Shown here piece after piece: positions 45,068 through 54,858 of a stretch of 64,000 nucleotides of DNA. Position 1 is the stretch's first letter. Every line of letters begins with the position of its first letter. Both the position numbers and the translations under genes were made by a program. The DNA is from Halotalea alkalilenta (GTDB lineage Bacteria > Pseudomonadota > Gammaproteobacteria > Pseudomonadales > Halomonadaceae): contig NZ_CP015243.1 in NCBI RefSeq assembly GCF_001648175.1, forward strand, positions 2,356,001-2,420,000. The letters run 5' to 3'. The notes beneath the pieces were generated by a model. That model worked only from the letters and a program-made list of their open reading frames with translations. It was not told the DNA's origin and ran no database searches.

Positions 45068-46480
45068 TCAGGCCTGGGGCAGGAAGAGCATGCGCGCCAG
45101 CAGCAGCACGATCGAAAGCCCGAGGACCCAGGGCCAGTGTTGCCACGACAGCCGCTGCTGGGCGTGGTACTGGTAGCTGATCCGCACCGTCGAACAGACC
45201 ATCAGGCCGACCAGCGCGCCGCCGATCAGATCGCTCGCCCAGTGAACCCCGTAGGCGAGCCGCGATATCGCCATCAGCATGATCAAAAGCGTCGCCGCCC
45301 AGTAGGGCCAGCTGCGCTGGCTGCGTGGCAGCCGCTGGGCGACGAAGGCCGCGGCCAGGCCGTATACCACCACTGCGGCGGAGGTGTGGGCGCTGGGGTA
45401 GGAGAACGAATTGGCGAGGTGGTCCGGCGTGTCCGGACGGACGCGCTGGATCACCTGCTTGAGCACGGTGTTGAGCAGGCTGATCAGGCCGAGTGCGAGC
45501 ATCCAGTGGAGCAGCACCGCGTAGTAGCGCCGATACAGCCACCACACAAGCCAAGGCAGGGTGAAGGCGGCGATGCCGTAGGTATCGCCGATCAGATCGA
45601 AATGGCTGGCGATCGACAACGGCCAGCCGAGCTTGGCCAGTTCGATGAACATCGCCTGGCCGCGTAGGTCCATCACCAGCGGCTCACGCCCGTGGAGCAG
45701 TACCACCCCGGTCCAGACGATGAACAGAAATCCCGTCGCCAGCAGCAGCGCGAGGGAGGCCAGCGGCGGCTCGCGGCCGGGAAACCTGCCATTGAGCCGG
45801 CGCCACAGCCGGCGTCCGGCGTTGCTCTGCCGGGCCCATCCCAAGGCGCTGCGATAGCCGATGCCGGGGCGATCGAACAGCCTGCGCAGCCAGGAAAAGG
45901 TAAGTATCGCCAGCAGCGTGACGAAGGCGAACTCGATCAGCCACACCATGGTGTCGTGGGAGAGGGCGAGGTTCGCGCTCCAGGCCTGGCCCAGGTAGTA
46001 GCCGGGAAGGATGTACAGCGGCGCCCAGCCCAGCGCTGAAAGCGCGTTGACCAGCGCGAAGCGGCGCCGCGGCATGCACATCATGCCGGCGACCATCGGG
46101 ATGATCGGCCGTACCGGACCGACGAAGCGGCCGAGCAGCACCGAGAGCGTACCGTAGCGATGGAAGAACAGCTGGCCGCGCTCCAACCACTCTGGATGGC
46201 GATTCAGCGGCCAGAGCTTGGGGATCCGATGACGCTGGCTGGCGCCCAGCCAGTAGCTCAGGCCGTCGCCGATGGTGGCGCCGAGCGCGCCGCTCAACAG
46301 CACCAGCGGTACCGAGAGCTGGACGCTGCCGGCCAGCGAGGCCGCCATGGTCATCATTACCGCACCCGGCAGGATCAGCCCGATTATCGCCAGCGACTCC
46401 AGCGCTGCGAGAATGCCGATGAGCAGCAGCAGCGCCCAAGGGGTCTGGGTCAGCGGCTCGACCCAAGCGACCAAATTCAT
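45068..46480 (-). CDS. DedA-family protein fused to PAP2 phosphatase
   Basis: This is a polytopic inner-membrane protein of 470 residues. Residues 1-200 form a DedA/SNARE-associated domain (LALESLAIIGLILPGAVMM-type start, GDGLSYWLG, then GRFVGPVRPIIPMVAGMM). Residues about 235-450 form a PAP2 domain with the three phosphatase signatures KQVIQRVRPDTPDHL, SYPSAHTSA and SRLAYGVHWASDLIGGA, including the catalytic His residues. This combination is expected to dephosphorylate undecaprenyl pyrophosphate or phosphatidic acid, with the DedA part possibly flipping the lipid. Neighbouring mpl and the later mrdA-dacA cluster suggest a cell-wall role, but this is inference. Confidence 0.88.
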   Translation of the reverse strand: MNLVAWVEPLTQTPWALLLLIGILAALESLAIIGLILPGAVMMTMAASLAGSVQLSVPLVLLSGALGATIGDGLSYWLGASQRHRIPKLWPLNRHPEWLERGQLFFHRYGTLSVLLGRFVGPVRPIIPMVAGMMCMPRRRFALVNALSALGWAPLYILPGYYLGQAWSANLALSHDTMVWLIEFAFVTLLAILTFSWLRRLFDRPGIGYRSALGWARQSNAGRRLWRRLNGRFPGREPPLASLALLLATGFLFIVWTGVVLLHGREPLVMDLRGQAMFIELAKLGWPLSIASHFDLIGDTYGIAAFTLPWLVWWLYRRYYAVLLHWMLALGLISLLNTVLKQVIQRVRPDTPDHLANSFSYPSAHTSAAVVVYGLAAAFVAQRLPRSQRSWPYWAATLLIMLMAISRLAYGVHWASDLIGGALVGLMVCSTVRISYQYHAQQRLSWQHWPWVLGLSIVLLLARMLFLPQA

Positions 46481-46698
46481 CCGTGTTCTCCCGCGATCCG
46501 ATCGAAGGCCTCGTGTTCCGGCGCAAGGGCCGCCGGGCGAGGCCGCCAGAGTGTAGCCGAATAGACACCTTTGCGTCCTGACCGGGGATGAAGGCCGGTG
46601 GGGTGTTTTTGTGCCGCCCGTTCGAGTGGCTTATAGTGGCGCGATCCAAGCACCGTCGCCGATCCGGCGCCGGTACCTGACGCGATTCGGAGCATCGG

Positions 46699-47994
46699 AT
46701 GTCACATCACATCGACTCATCCTCCTCGCAGGCGTCCAGTGAACTGGCGCGCTATATGCAAGCGCTTGGCGCCCGCGCCCGCGCCGCCGCGAGCGTACTG
46801 GCGCTGGCCGACAGCGGGCAGAAGAACGCCGCGCTCGCCTGCATCGGCGAGCGACTGGAGGCCGGTCGCGAGGCGCTGAAGGCGGCCAACCGCGAGGATC
46901 TGGCGCTCGCCCGCGAGCGCGGCCTGGCCAGTGCGCTGCTCGATCGTCTCGAACTCACCGACGCCAGGATCGATGCGATGATCCAGGGGCTCGCCACGGT
47001 CGCCTCGCTCGACGACCCGGTCGGCGCGATCGATGGGTTGAAGCGCCGCCCCAACGGCCTGCGGATCGGCAAGATGCGCGTGCCGATCGGCGTGATCGGG
47101 ATCATCTACGAGTCGCGTCCCAACGTCACCGTCGATGCCGCCGCGCTGTGCCTCAAGTCCGGCAATGCCTGCATCCTCCGCGGCGGCTCGGAGGCGAGCC
47201 GCTCCAACGCGCTGATCGGTGAGTGCGTAAGCCTCGGCATCGAGGATGCCGGTCTGCCGCGGGAAGCGGTCCAGGTGGTCGGCACTTCCGATCGCGCGGC
47301 GGTGGGCGAGCTGGTGCGGATGCGCGAATCGATCGACCTGATCATTCCGCGCGGCGGGCGCTCGCTGATCGAGCGGGTGAGCGAGGAGGCGAAGATCCCG
47401 GTGCTCAAGCACCTGGATGGCAACTGCCACGTGTTCGTCGATGCCAGTGCCGAGCTCGAGCGGGCGCTGGAGATCGCCTTCAATGCCAAGACCTATCGCT
47501 ACGGCATCTGCGGCGCGATGGAGACGCTGCTGGTCGATGTGTCGATCGCCGAGGCGTTCCTGCCACGGATCGCCGAGCGGCTTATCGACCATGGTGTCGA
47601 GCTGCGGGGCTGCGAGCGGGCGCGCGCGCTGGTGCCTTCGATGCTGGCGGCCAGCGAAGAGGATTGGTACACCGAGTATCTCGGCCCGACTCTGGCGGTA
47701 AGGGTGGTCGACGGCGCCGAAGCGGCGATCGAACACATCAATCACTACGGTTCGCACCATACCGACGCGATCGTCACCGAGCACCTCGCGCGCAGCGAGC
47801 GCTTCCTCGCCGCGGTCGATTCGAGCTCAGTGATGGTCAACGCGCCTACCTGCTTCGCCGACGGTGCCGAGTACGGCCTCGGTGCCGAGATCGGGATCTC
47901 CACCGACAAGCTGCACGCCAGGGGCCCGGTCGGCCTCGAAGGGCTGACCACCCAGAAGTACGTGGTGCTCGGCGAGGGGCAGCTGCGTGGCTGA
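46699..47994 (+). CDS. proA: Gamma-glutamyl phosphate reductase
   Basis: This 431-residue enzyme reduces gamma-glutamyl phosphate to glutamate semialdehyde, the second step of proline synthesis. Typical blocks are [66 protein letters not shown] and the active-site Cys in [15 protein letters not shown]. It ends with [29 protein letters not shown]. It overlaps nadD by eight bases, so the two are co-transcribed. proB is not adjacent. Proline synthesis matters for osmotic tolerance in halophiles, but no regulatory evidence is visible here. Confidence 0.97.
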   Translation: MSHHIDSSSSQASSELARYMQALGARARAAASVLALADSGQKNAALACIGERLEAGREALKAANREDLALARERGLASALLDRLELTDARIDAMIQGLATVASLDDPVGAIDGLKRRPNGLRIGKMRVPIGVIGIIYESRPNVTVDAAALCLKSGNACILRGGSEASRSNALIGECVSLGIEDAGLPREAVQVVGTSDRAAVGELVRMRESIDLIIPRGGRSLIERVSEEAKIPVLKHLDGNCHVFVDASAELERALEIAFNAKTYRYGICGAMETLLVDVSIAEAFLPRIAERLIDHGVELRGCERARALVPSMLAASEEDWYTEYLGPTLAVRVVDGAEAAIEHINHYGSHHTDAIVTEHLARSERFLAAVDSSSVMVNAPTCFADGAEYGLGAEIGISTDKLHARGPVGLEGLTTQKYVVLGEGQLRG

Positions 47995-48652
47995 GCCGAG
48001 GGTAGCGATGCTCGGTGGGACCTTCGATCCGGTTCACATCGGTCATCTGCGTTCGGCGGTGGAGCTGTGCGAAGCGCTGGCGCTCGATCGTGTCCACTTG
48101 GTGGTCAACCGCCAGCCGCCTCACCGTGCGACGCCCGGGGTATCCGCGCGCGATCGTCTGGCGATGGTCGCCGCGGGCGCCAGCGATACGCCGGGTCTTA
48201 TCGTCGACGATCGCGAGATCGAACGCGATGGGCCTTCCTATTCGCTTGCCACGCTTGAGTCGCTGCGCGCCGAGTATGGCGAGCACGCCCGCCTGGTGAT
48301 GGCGATCGGCATGGACGCTTTTCGCCATCTCGCCGAATGGTACCGCCCGGAGGCGCTGTTCGAGCAGGCCCACGTAGTGGTGATCGAGCGTCCCGGCTCC
48401 TCCTTCACTCCCTCTGCGGCGCTCACCGCGTTGATCGAGCCGCGCCGCTGCGACTCGATCGAGTCATTGATGGTCAAGCCGCACGGCGGCTTTCTCCATT
48501 TGCCGCTGCCGAACCCGATCAAGGTCTCGGCGACCGAGTTGCGCGAGCGGATCGACAGCGGGCGCTCGATTCGCTACCTGGTGCCCGAGGCGGTCGAACG
48601 GCTGATCGTTCAGCGCGGGCTTTATCGCCACGGCGGCAGCGCGGGCCGATGA
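47987..48652 (+). CDS. nadD: Nicotinate-nucleotide adenylyltransferase
   Basis: This 221-residue nucleotidyltransferase converts nicotinate mononucleotide to deamido-NAD in NAD synthesis. The T/HxGH-type motif appears as [14 protein letters not shown] near the N-terminus. [37 protein letters not shown] and the C-terminal [23 protein letters not shown] (in place of ISSTxIR) are all present. The start lies inside the end of proA. It is followed by rsfS and rlmH, an order conserved in gammaproteobacteria. Confidence 0.95.
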   Translation: MAEPRVAMLGGTFDPVHIGHLRSAVELCEALALDRVHLVVNRQPPHRATPGVSARDRLAMVAAGASDTPGLIVDDREIERDGPSYSLATLESLRAEYGEHARLVMAIGMDAFRHLAEWYRPEALFEQAHVVVIERPGSSFTPSAALTALIEPRRCDSIESLMVKPHGGFLHLPLPNPIKVSATELRERIDSGRSIRYLVPEAVERLIVQRGLYRHGGSAGR

Positions 48653-48776
48653 CAATCTCCGTCGCCGAGGGGGCGTTCGCCCACGCTTGAGGGTAGAATG
48701 CATCCCTTCACTCGCGGACCTCTCTGGTCCGCGCTTAAAACTGCCTCAAGGGGCTCGCCTCAATTCGATGGTTAAC

Positions 48777-49127
48777 ATGCAGACAGATGCGCTTTCTTCA
48801 CTGGTCACCGATGCGCTCGAGGAACTCAAGGCGCAGGAAATCGTCGAACTCGATGTCGCCGAGCTGACCAACGTCACCGACGTGATGATCGTCGCCAGTG
48901 GCACTTCGAGCCGCCACGTCAGCGCGCTCGCCGGCAATGTGGTCGAGAAGGCCAAGCAGCAGGGCGTAATGCCGCTCGGCGTCGAAGGCCGCAACGGCGC
49001 TGAGTGGGTGCTGGTCGATCTCGGCGACGTCGTGGTCCACGTGATGATGCCGGAGACTCGCAAGCTCTACGATCTCGAGAAGCTCTGGAGCGACCTGCCG
49101 ATGGACCGGGGCGACGCGCGGCAGTGA
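48777..49127 (+). CDS. rsfS: Ribosomal silencing factor RsfS
   Basis: This 116-residue protein binds ribosomal protein L14 (uL14) and prevents subunit joining when nutrients are short. The conserved core reads [39 protein letters not shown], then [45 protein letters not shown] at 48777 matches the usual family start; an ATG nine bases earlier is possible, and neither has a strong ribosome site. A TAGAAT at 48695-48700 suggests a promoter in the 124-base gap after nadD. The stop overlaps the rlmH start. Confidence 0.94.
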   Translation: MQTDALSSLVTDALEELKAQEIVELDVAELTNVTDVMIVASGTSSRHVSALAGNVVEKAKQQGVMPLGVEGRNGAEWVLVDLGDVVVHVMMPETRKLYDLEKLWSDLPMDRGDARQ

Positions 49128-49591
49128 AACTTCGCGTCCTCGCCGTCGGTACGCGGATGCCCGGCTGGGTCGCTGAAGGGGTCGAGGAGTATCGCAAGCG
49201 GATGCCACGCGAGTGTTCGCTCTTGATCGAAGAGATTCCTCCCGGGCCGCGCGGCAAGAATGCCGACGTCGCCCGGGCGATCACCCAGGAGGGTGATCGC
49301 ATGCTGGCCCGACTCGATGCCGATCTCCAGATCGTCGCCCTCGACGTCCAGGGGCGCCCCTGGAGCACGCCCGAGCTTGCCACTCGACTCGACGGCTGGA
49401 AACTCGACGGTCGCGACGTGGCGCTGCTCATCGGTGGGCCGGACGGCCTCGATCCGCGCTGCCTGGCGCGCGCCGATGCGCGCTGGTCGCTGTCGCGGCT
49501 GACGCTGCCGCACCCCCTGGTGCGCGTGGTGCTCGCCGAGCAGCTCTATCGTGCCTGGACGCTGTCGATCGGCCACCCTTATCACCGCTGA
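49124..49591 (+). CDS. rlmH: 23S rRNA pseudouridine(1915) N3-methyltransferase
   Basis: This 155-residue SPOUT-class methyltransferase modifies helix 69 of 23S rRNA. Recognisable blocks are [43 protein letters not shown], the knotted SAM site [11 protein letters not shown], and the closing [34 protein letters not shown]. It begins with GTG at 49124, overlapping the rsfS stop as GTGA, so the two are translationally coupled. Length and order are standard. Confidence 0.96.
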   Translation: MKLRVLAVGTRMPGWVAEGVEEYRKRMPRECSLLIEEIPPGPRGKNADVARAITQEGDRMLARLDADLQIVALDVQGRPWSTPELATRLDGWKLDGRDVALLIGGPDGLDPRCLARADARWSLSRLTLPHPLVRVVLAEQLYRAWTLSIGHPYHR

Positions 49592-49694
49592 CCGCGCGAG
49601 CCCATTTTGCGCGTTGGCCGAGACATCTGGCGTGTGTTGACGATGTACCGACTGCCACCGATCTTCTCCCTCCGTACTGGGAAGCATCCTGCCG

Positions 49695-51605
49695 ATGGGT
49701 AATGGTTTTCTGCGCCGCCTGCGCAATGGCGGGAACCGGCCTTCGCAGATCAAGGATTCCGCCGCCGAAGTGAGCCTGTTCCGGCGCCGCTGCTTCGCCG
49801 CGGTCGCGCTGATCGTGGTACTTACCGGTGTGCTGGTCGCGCGGATGGTGTTCCTGCAGGTCTACCAGCATGAACTGTTCGCCACCCGCTCGGAGAACAA
49901 CCGGGTGCGCGTCGAGCCGCTGCCGCCGACTCGCGGATTGATCTTCGACCGCAACGGCGAGCTGCTGGCCGAGAACCGGCCGACCTACAACCTGATGCTG
50001 ACCCGTGAGCAGGCCGGCGACGTTAGCCGGACCGTCGAACTGCTGGTCGAGGTGCTCGGCCTGCCCAGTGAGATGAGCGAGACCCTGCTCGAGCGCTCGC
50101 GCCAGCGCCAGCGCCCTTATCAGTCGGCGCTGCTGCTCAGCGATCTCAGCGAGGGGCAGATCGCCCGGCTCGCGCTCAACCGCTATCGGTTGCCGGGCGT
50201 TGAGGTCGAAGCCCAGCTGCTGCGCTACTACCCGCAAAGCATGGTGATGTCCCACGTTCTCGGCTATGTCGGGCGGATTAGCCAGGAGGACCTCGAGCGG
50301 CTCGATTCGAGCAACTATGCCGGTACCCACTTCGTCGGCAAGAGCGGGGTCGAGCGCTTCTACGAGGATATCCTGCATGGCCAGGTCGGGCTGCGCCGGG
50401 TCGAAACCAACGCTCGAGGGCGAGTGCTCGGCGAGATCGATCGTACCGCGCCGATCAAGGGCAAGGACCTGACCCTGACCGTCGACAGCGGGCTCCAGCA
50501 GCTCGGTGCCAAACTGCTCGACGGGCGGCGGGGAGCGATCGTCGCGATCGAGCCGAAGACCGGCGCGATTCTGGCGATGGTCTCCTCGCCCGGCTTCGAT
50601 GCCAACGCCTTCGTCACCGGGATCAGCCACGCCGATTATCAGAAGCTGCAGAACGACAAGGACCTGCCGCTCTACAGCCGGGCCTTTCGCGGCGAGTACC
50701 CGCCGGCCTCGACGGTCAAGCCGTTCATGGCGCTGGCCGGGCTGCAAAGCGGAGTGATGCGCCCCGGCGACACCATCTTCGACCCCGGCTACTACCAGCT
50801 GCCCAACGACCCGCACCGCTATCGCAACTGGCAGCGGTGGGGGCACGGGCGCGTCGACATGCACAGGGCGCTGCTGGTCTCCAACGATACCTACTTCTTC
50901 GGCCTCGCCCATTCGCTCGGCATCGATCGGATCTCCGCCTTCATGCATCGCTTCGGCTATGGCGAGAACGACGCGCTCGACGTATGGGGCGCGCGCAGTG
51001 GGCTGATGCCGAGCCGCGACTGGAAGCGTGGCCGCTACAACCAGGCCTGGTATCCCGGCGAGACGCTCTCCGCCGGGATCGGCCAGGGCTACTGGCTGGC
51101 GACGCCCTTGCAGATGGCTTCCTCGGCCGCGGTGCTCGCCAACCGCGGTAAGTCGGTGCGTCCGCATCTGGTCGCGGCGATTGGCGATCAGGAGATTCTC
51201 CCGCCGTTCCCGGACTCTCCGGAGGATGTCGAGCTCGATGACCCGCGCTGGTGGGACCTGGTGATCCAGGCGCTCAAGGACGTCGCCGACACCTCCGCGG
51301 TGCTGAGCCAGGGTCGCCAATACACCTTGGCGGCCAAGACCGGCACCGCGCAGGTGTTCACCGTCGCCCAGGATGCGCGCTACGACGCTGCCGAGGTCGC
51401 CGAGCGGCTGCGCGACCACGCGCTGTTCACCGGCTTCGCACCGGTCGAGGATCCCGAGATCGCGGTGTCGGTGATCGTCGAGAACGGCGGTTGGGGCGGT
51501 CGGGTGGCGGGACCGATCGGCCGTGCGATGATCGACGCCTGGATGCAGCCTGGGGCTGATCACGAGGTGAAGATCCCCGGACGGGACGATGGCCATGACC
51601 TATGA
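49695..51605 (+). CDS. mrdA: Penicillin-binding protein 2
   Basis: This 636-residue transpeptidase is essential for rod-shape elongation. One N-terminal membrane helix (residues about 33-54) anchors it, followed by the dimerisation domain (RVEPLPPTRGLIFDRNGELLAENRPTYNL). The catalytic domain has S339TVK342, SND, and KTGTAQ near residue 551. It lies at the start of mrdA-rodA-mltB-rlpA-dacA, the conserved elongation cluster, and works with RodA as glycosyltransferase and transpeptidase. The ribosome site before ATG 49695 is weak; GGGAAG is too far upstream. Confidence 0.97.
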   Translation: MGNGFLRRLRNGGNRPSQIKDSAAEVSLFRRRCFAAVALIVVLTGVLVARMVFLQVYQHELFATRSENNRVRVEPLPPTRGLIFDRNGELLAENRPTYNLMLTREQAGDVSRTVELLVEVLGLPSEMSETLLERSRQRQRPYQSALLLSDLSEGQIARLALNRYRLPGVEVEAQLLRYYPQSMVMSHVLGYVGRISQEDLERLDSSNYAGTHFVGKSGVERFYEDILHGQVGLRRVETNARGRVLGEIDRTAPIKGKDLTLTVDSGLQQLGAKLLDGRRGAIVAIEPKTGAILAMVSSPGFDANAFVTGISHADYQKLQNDKDLPLYSRAFRGEYPPASTVKPFMALAGLQSGVMRPGDTIFDPGYYQLPNDPHRYRNWQRWGHGRVDMHRALLVSNDTYFFGLAHSLGIDRISAFMHRFGYGENDALDVWGARSGLMPSRDWKRGRYNQAWYPGETLSAGIGQGYWLATPLQMASSAAVLANRGKSVRPHLVAAIGDQEILPPFPDSPEDVELDDPRWWDLVIQALKDVADTSAVLSQGRQYTLAAKTGTAQVFTVAQDARYDAAEVAERLRDHALFTGFAPVEDPEIAVSVIVENGGWGGRVAGPIGRAMIDAWMQPGADHEVKIPGRDDGHDL

Positions 51606-51641
51606 TGCGTGCGCCATCCCAGGGCGCGGAGGGGAGTCTGC

Positions 51642-52778
51642 ATGATCAGTGGATGGAAACGCAGCTACCGGCGTCGCCGGGAGGGGGCGTGGCGATTCGG
51701 CTGGAACGCCTTGCATCTCGATCCCTGGCTCCTGTTCGCGCTGCTGTTGACCATGGCCGGCGGCCTGGTGGTGCTCTACAGCGCCTCGGGCGAGATGGTC
51801 GAGCGGGTCGAGGCGCAGTCGCTGCGCTTCGTCGGTGCGCTGGTGGTGATGGCGGTGATCGCGCAGATTCCGCCGAGCACGATGATGCGCTGGACCCCGG
51901 TGCTCTACGTCACGGTGACGCTGCTGCTGGTCGCCGTAGACGTCAGCGGCTATCACGCGATGGGCGCCCAGCGCTGGCTCGAGATACCCGGACTTGGCCG
52001 CTTCCAGCCCTCCGAACTGATGAAGCTGGTGATGCCGATGACGCTTGCTGCGTTCCTGGCCCGTCGCCCGCTGCCGCTGTCATGGAAGGACCTGGGCATC
52101 TGCCTGGTGCTGATGCTGATCCCGGTGGTGCTGATCCTCGAGCAGCCTGACCTGGGTACCGCGATGCTGGTGATGTTCGCCGCCGGCTTCGTGATTCTCT
52201 TCGCCGGCCTCTCCTGGCGGCTGATCCTGCTCTGCCTGCTGGTCGCCGCCGCCGCGCTGCCGCTGATGTGGCTCTACATGCACGACTACCAGCGCCAGCG
52301 GGTGTTGACCTTCATCAATCCCGAGAGCGATCCGCTCGGGGCCGGCTGGAACATCATCCAGTCGAAGACCGCGATCGGCTCTGGCGGGGTGTTCGGCAAG
52401 GGATGGATGGACGGTACCCAGTCGCAGCTGCAGTTCTTGCCCGAACGGCATACCGACTTCATCGTCGCGGTGCTGGCCGAGGAGTTCGGCCTGGTCGGCG
52501 TCTGCCTGCTGCTGCTTTGCTACCTGATGATCGTCGGCCGGGGCCTGGTGCTGGCGGTGCGTGCCCAGGACACCTTCGGTCGGCTGCTGGCCGGCAGCCT
52601 GGTGCTTACCTTCTTCATCTACGTAGTGGTCAATATCGGTATGGTCAGCGGGCTCTTGCCGGTGGTCGGCGTGCCGCTGCCGTTGATCAGCTACGGCGGT
52701 ACCGCCAGCGTGACCTTGTTAGCGGGCTTCGGTATTCTGATGGCGATTGGCACTCACCGTAAGTTGTTGCCGCGATAG
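51642..52778 (+). CDS. rodA: Peptidoglycan glycosyltransferase RodA
   Basis: This 378-residue SEDS-family polytopic membrane protein polymerises lipid II during cell elongation. Typical blocks are GLVVLYSASG in the first helices, GAQRWLEIPGLGRFQPSELMKLVMP, LEQPDLGTAMLVM and the catalytic-loop region FINPESDPLGAGWNIIQSKTAIGSGG. FGKGWMDGTQSQLQFLPERHTDFIVAVLAEEFG and PLISYGGTASVTLLAGFGI follow. The start at 51642 has GGAGGGGAG upstream; 36 bases separate it from mrdA, so both are expressed together. Confidence 0.97.
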   Translation: MISGWKRSYRRRREGAWRFGWNALHLDPWLLFALLLTMAGGLVVLYSASGEMVERVEAQSLRFVGALVVMAVIAQIPPSTMMRWTPVLYVTVTLLLVAVDVSGYHAMGAQRWLEIPGLGRFQPSELMKLVMPMTLAAFLARRPLPLSWKDLGICLVLMLIPVVLILEQPDLGTAMLVMFAAGFVILFAGLSWRLILLCLLVAAAALPLMWLYMHDYQRQRVLTFINPESDPLGAGWNIIQSKTAIGSGGVFGKGWMDGTQSQLQFLPERHTDFIVAVLAEEFGLVGVCLLLLCYLMIVGRGLVLAVRAQDTFGRLLAGSLVLTFFIYVVVNIGMVSGLLPVVGVPLPLISYGGTASVTLLAGFGILMAIGTHRKLLPR

Positions 52779-52866
52779 GATTACTGGTCAGCAAACGCCA
52801 ATCGCCAGGGACAGCACCCGCCGGTGCGGCGACGCCGTGCAGGCAAACGATTCAGGAGAGCAATAG

Positions 52867-53904
52867 GTGACGATCGACCTTCGGGCCGCCCCGGCGACAC
52901 CCCTTCGCAGCCGTATCGGGCTATTCACCGCGGCACTCGTCGCCGCTTGCATCGCACCGCAGGCCTTGGCTGCCGACTACGATCCGGCGAACCGCTCCGA
53001 GGTCGCCGAGATGGTGCGCAAGCTGACCGGAGAAGGGTTGGACTCCGCCGAGCTTTCGCGGGTCATGACCGACGCCCGGCGTTCGCAATCGGTGCTCGAT
53101 GCGATGTCGCGTCCGGCCGAGCGGCACCTGCGCTGGGACCAGTATCGCCAGATATTCATCCAGCCGGCCCGGATCAGCCGCGGCGTTCAGTTCGTCGCCG
53201 AGCATCTCGACGCCTTCGAGCGTGCCGAGCGGGACTACGGCGTGCCGCGTGAGGTGATCGCTGCGATCATCGGCATCGAGACCGACTACGGCCGGGTCAC
53301 CGGCAACCACCGGGTGATCGATGCGCTGTCGACGCTGGCCTTCGACTATCCGCCGAGGCAGCCATTCTTTCGCAAGGAGCTCGAAGCCTACCTGACCCTG
53401 ACCGAGGAGCAAGGGCTCGATCCCCTGTCGTTCAAAGGCTCCTACGCTGGAGCGATGGGCTATCCGCAGTTCATGCCTTCGAGCTACCAGGCCTACGCGG
53501 TCGACTTCGATGGCGACGGTGTGCGCGACCTGTGGCGCGAGCCGGTCGACGCGATCGGCAGCGTGGCCAACTACTTCGCCGGCCACGGTTGGGTCCAGGG
53601 CCTTGCGGTGGCGGCACCGGCGCGGGGACCTTCGAGCCCTCCCGAAGGGGTCGAGGTCAATTCGATCGAGCGTCCGGCCCAGCGTATCGCGTCGCTGGCC
53701 GATCACGGGATCGTCTCCACCGCTGAGCTGCCGGAGGATCTGCCGGTGACGCCGATCGCGCTCGACTTCGCCGATGGGCACTACGAGTACCTGCTCGGCA
53801 CCGAGAATTTCTACGTGATCACTCGCTACAATCGCAGTCACCTCTACGCGATGGCGGTGACGACGCTGGCGGAGTCGATCAAGGAGGCGCTCGAGCGGCA
53901 ATGA
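52867..53904 (+). CDS. mltB: Lytic murein transglycosylase B
   Basis: This 345-residue glycan-cleaving enzyme uses a GTG start at 52867. A signal peptide (residues about 17-36, ending ALAADYDP) lacks a lipobox Cys, so it is probably periplasmic rather than a lipoprotein as in E. coli. The catalytic Glu is E138 in GIIGIETDYGR-type context, followed by SFKGSYAGAMGYPQFMPSSYQAYAVDFDGDG, the signature of SltB/MltB family 3 enzymes. The C-terminal domain ends ITRYNRSHLYAMAVTTLAE. The stop overlaps the rlpA start (ATGA). Confidence 0.94.
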   Translation: MTIDLRAAPATPLRSRIGLFTAALVAACIAPQALAADYDPANRSEVAEMVRKLTGEGLDSAELSRVMTDARRSQSVLDAMSRPAERHLRWDQYRQIFIQPARISRGVQFVAEHLDAFERAERDYGVPREVIAAIIGIETDYGRVTGNHRVIDALSTLAFDYPPRQPFFRKELEAYLTLTEEQGLDPLSFKGSYAGAMGYPQFMPSSYQAYAVDFDGDGVRDLWREPVDAIGSVANYFAGHGWVQGLAVAAPARGPSSPPEGVEVNSIERPAQRIASLADHGIVSTAELPEDLPVTPIALDFADGHYEYLLGTENFYVITRYNRSHLYAMAVTTLAESIKEALERQ

Positions 53905-54773
53905 AACCGACCCATTCGATCAAAGGCTGCGGCGCGCTCGCCTGTGTGCTCGTCCTGCTCGGCGGCTGCGCCAGCGGCGGTGGCAGTGGGCGCTACGCTT
54001 CGAGCCAGGATGCCTATCCCACGGACGGGCGCGATCTCTCCCAGGTGCCTGATGCGGTACCCAAGGTCGAGCCGCTCGCAGCCAGCGGCAACCGGCCGGT
54101 CTACCAGGTCCTCGGCAAGAGCTATCAGGTGATGAGCGATGCCCGTGGGTACTCGGCCACCGGGATCGCCTCCTTCTATGGCACCAAGTTCCACGGTTAC
54201 GACACCGCCAGCGGTGAGCGCTACGACATGTATGCGATGTCGGCGGCTCATCGCAGCCTGCCGCTGCCGACCTACGCCCGGGTGACCAACCTCGACAACC
54301 AGCGCAGCGTGATCGTCAAGGTCAACGATCGCGGGCCCTTCCATGACGATCGGCTGATCGATCTTTCCTATGCCGCGGCCTATCGCCTCGACGTGCTGGC
54401 CCGTGGCACCGCCAGGGTCAAGGTCGAGGCGATCGATCCGGCCAGCTGGCCTGGCGAGCAAGACGTTCGCCGGATCGCCTCGACACCGACATCGACCCCG
54501 GCAGCACCGCCGAGTGCCGGGATCGATCGCAGCGCGCCGAGCGGCGCACCGATCTTCCTTCAGGTAGCGGCGCTGGGCTCGGCGCAGAACGCCGCGCGGC
54601 TGCGCGATTCGTTGCAAAGCCGTCTTTCGCAGCCGGTGCGCATCAGCGAGAATGGCGCGCTACACCGGGTGCAGGTTGGTCCCTTCACAGATCCGACCGC
54701 GCTCGAGACGGTGCGCGCAAGGCTCGCGGAGGCGGGCTACTTGGATCCGCTGCTGGTCAACGGCAGTGGCTGA
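53901..54773 (+). CDS. rlpA: Septal ring lytic transglycosylase RlpA (lipoprotein)
   Basis: This is a 290-residue outer-membrane lipoprotein with lipobox LLGGC (Cys23). The double-psi beta-barrel (residues about 85-165) has GIASFYGTKFHGYDTASGERYDMYAMSAAHRSLPLP and VKVNDRGPFHDDRLIDLSYAAA. A C-terminal SPOR domain (about 215-288, QVAALGSAQNAARLRD to GPFTDPTALETVRARL) binds denuded glycan at the septum. It overlaps mltB and precedes dacA, completing the conserved cluster. Confidence 0.95.
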   Translation: MKPTHSIKGCGALACVLVLLGGCASGGGSGRYASSQDAYPTDGRDLSQVPDAVPKVEPLAASGNRPVYQVLGKSYQVMSDARGYSATGIASFYGTKFHGYDTASGERYDMYAMSAAHRSLPLPTYARVTNLDNQRSVIVKVNDRGPFHDDRLIDLSYAAAYRLDVLARGTARVKVEAIDPASWPGEQDVRRIASTPTSTPAAPPSAGIDRSAPSGAPIFLQVAALGSAQNAARLRDSLQSRLSQPVRISENGALHRVQVGPFTDPTALETVRARLAEAGYLDPLLVNGSG

Positions 54774-54858
54774 GGTGGCCTACCACGACGTCGCGCGATG
54801 GATGACCGTCGCCTCGACCCACGTTGCAACGCCTACGACTGGAAATGAGTAAAGTCCT

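Noticed and set aside
49428..51596. Minus-strand frame of 722 codons opposite mrdA
   Set aside because: It is a shadow of the PBP2 gene in a GC-rich genome; no start site or domain supports it.
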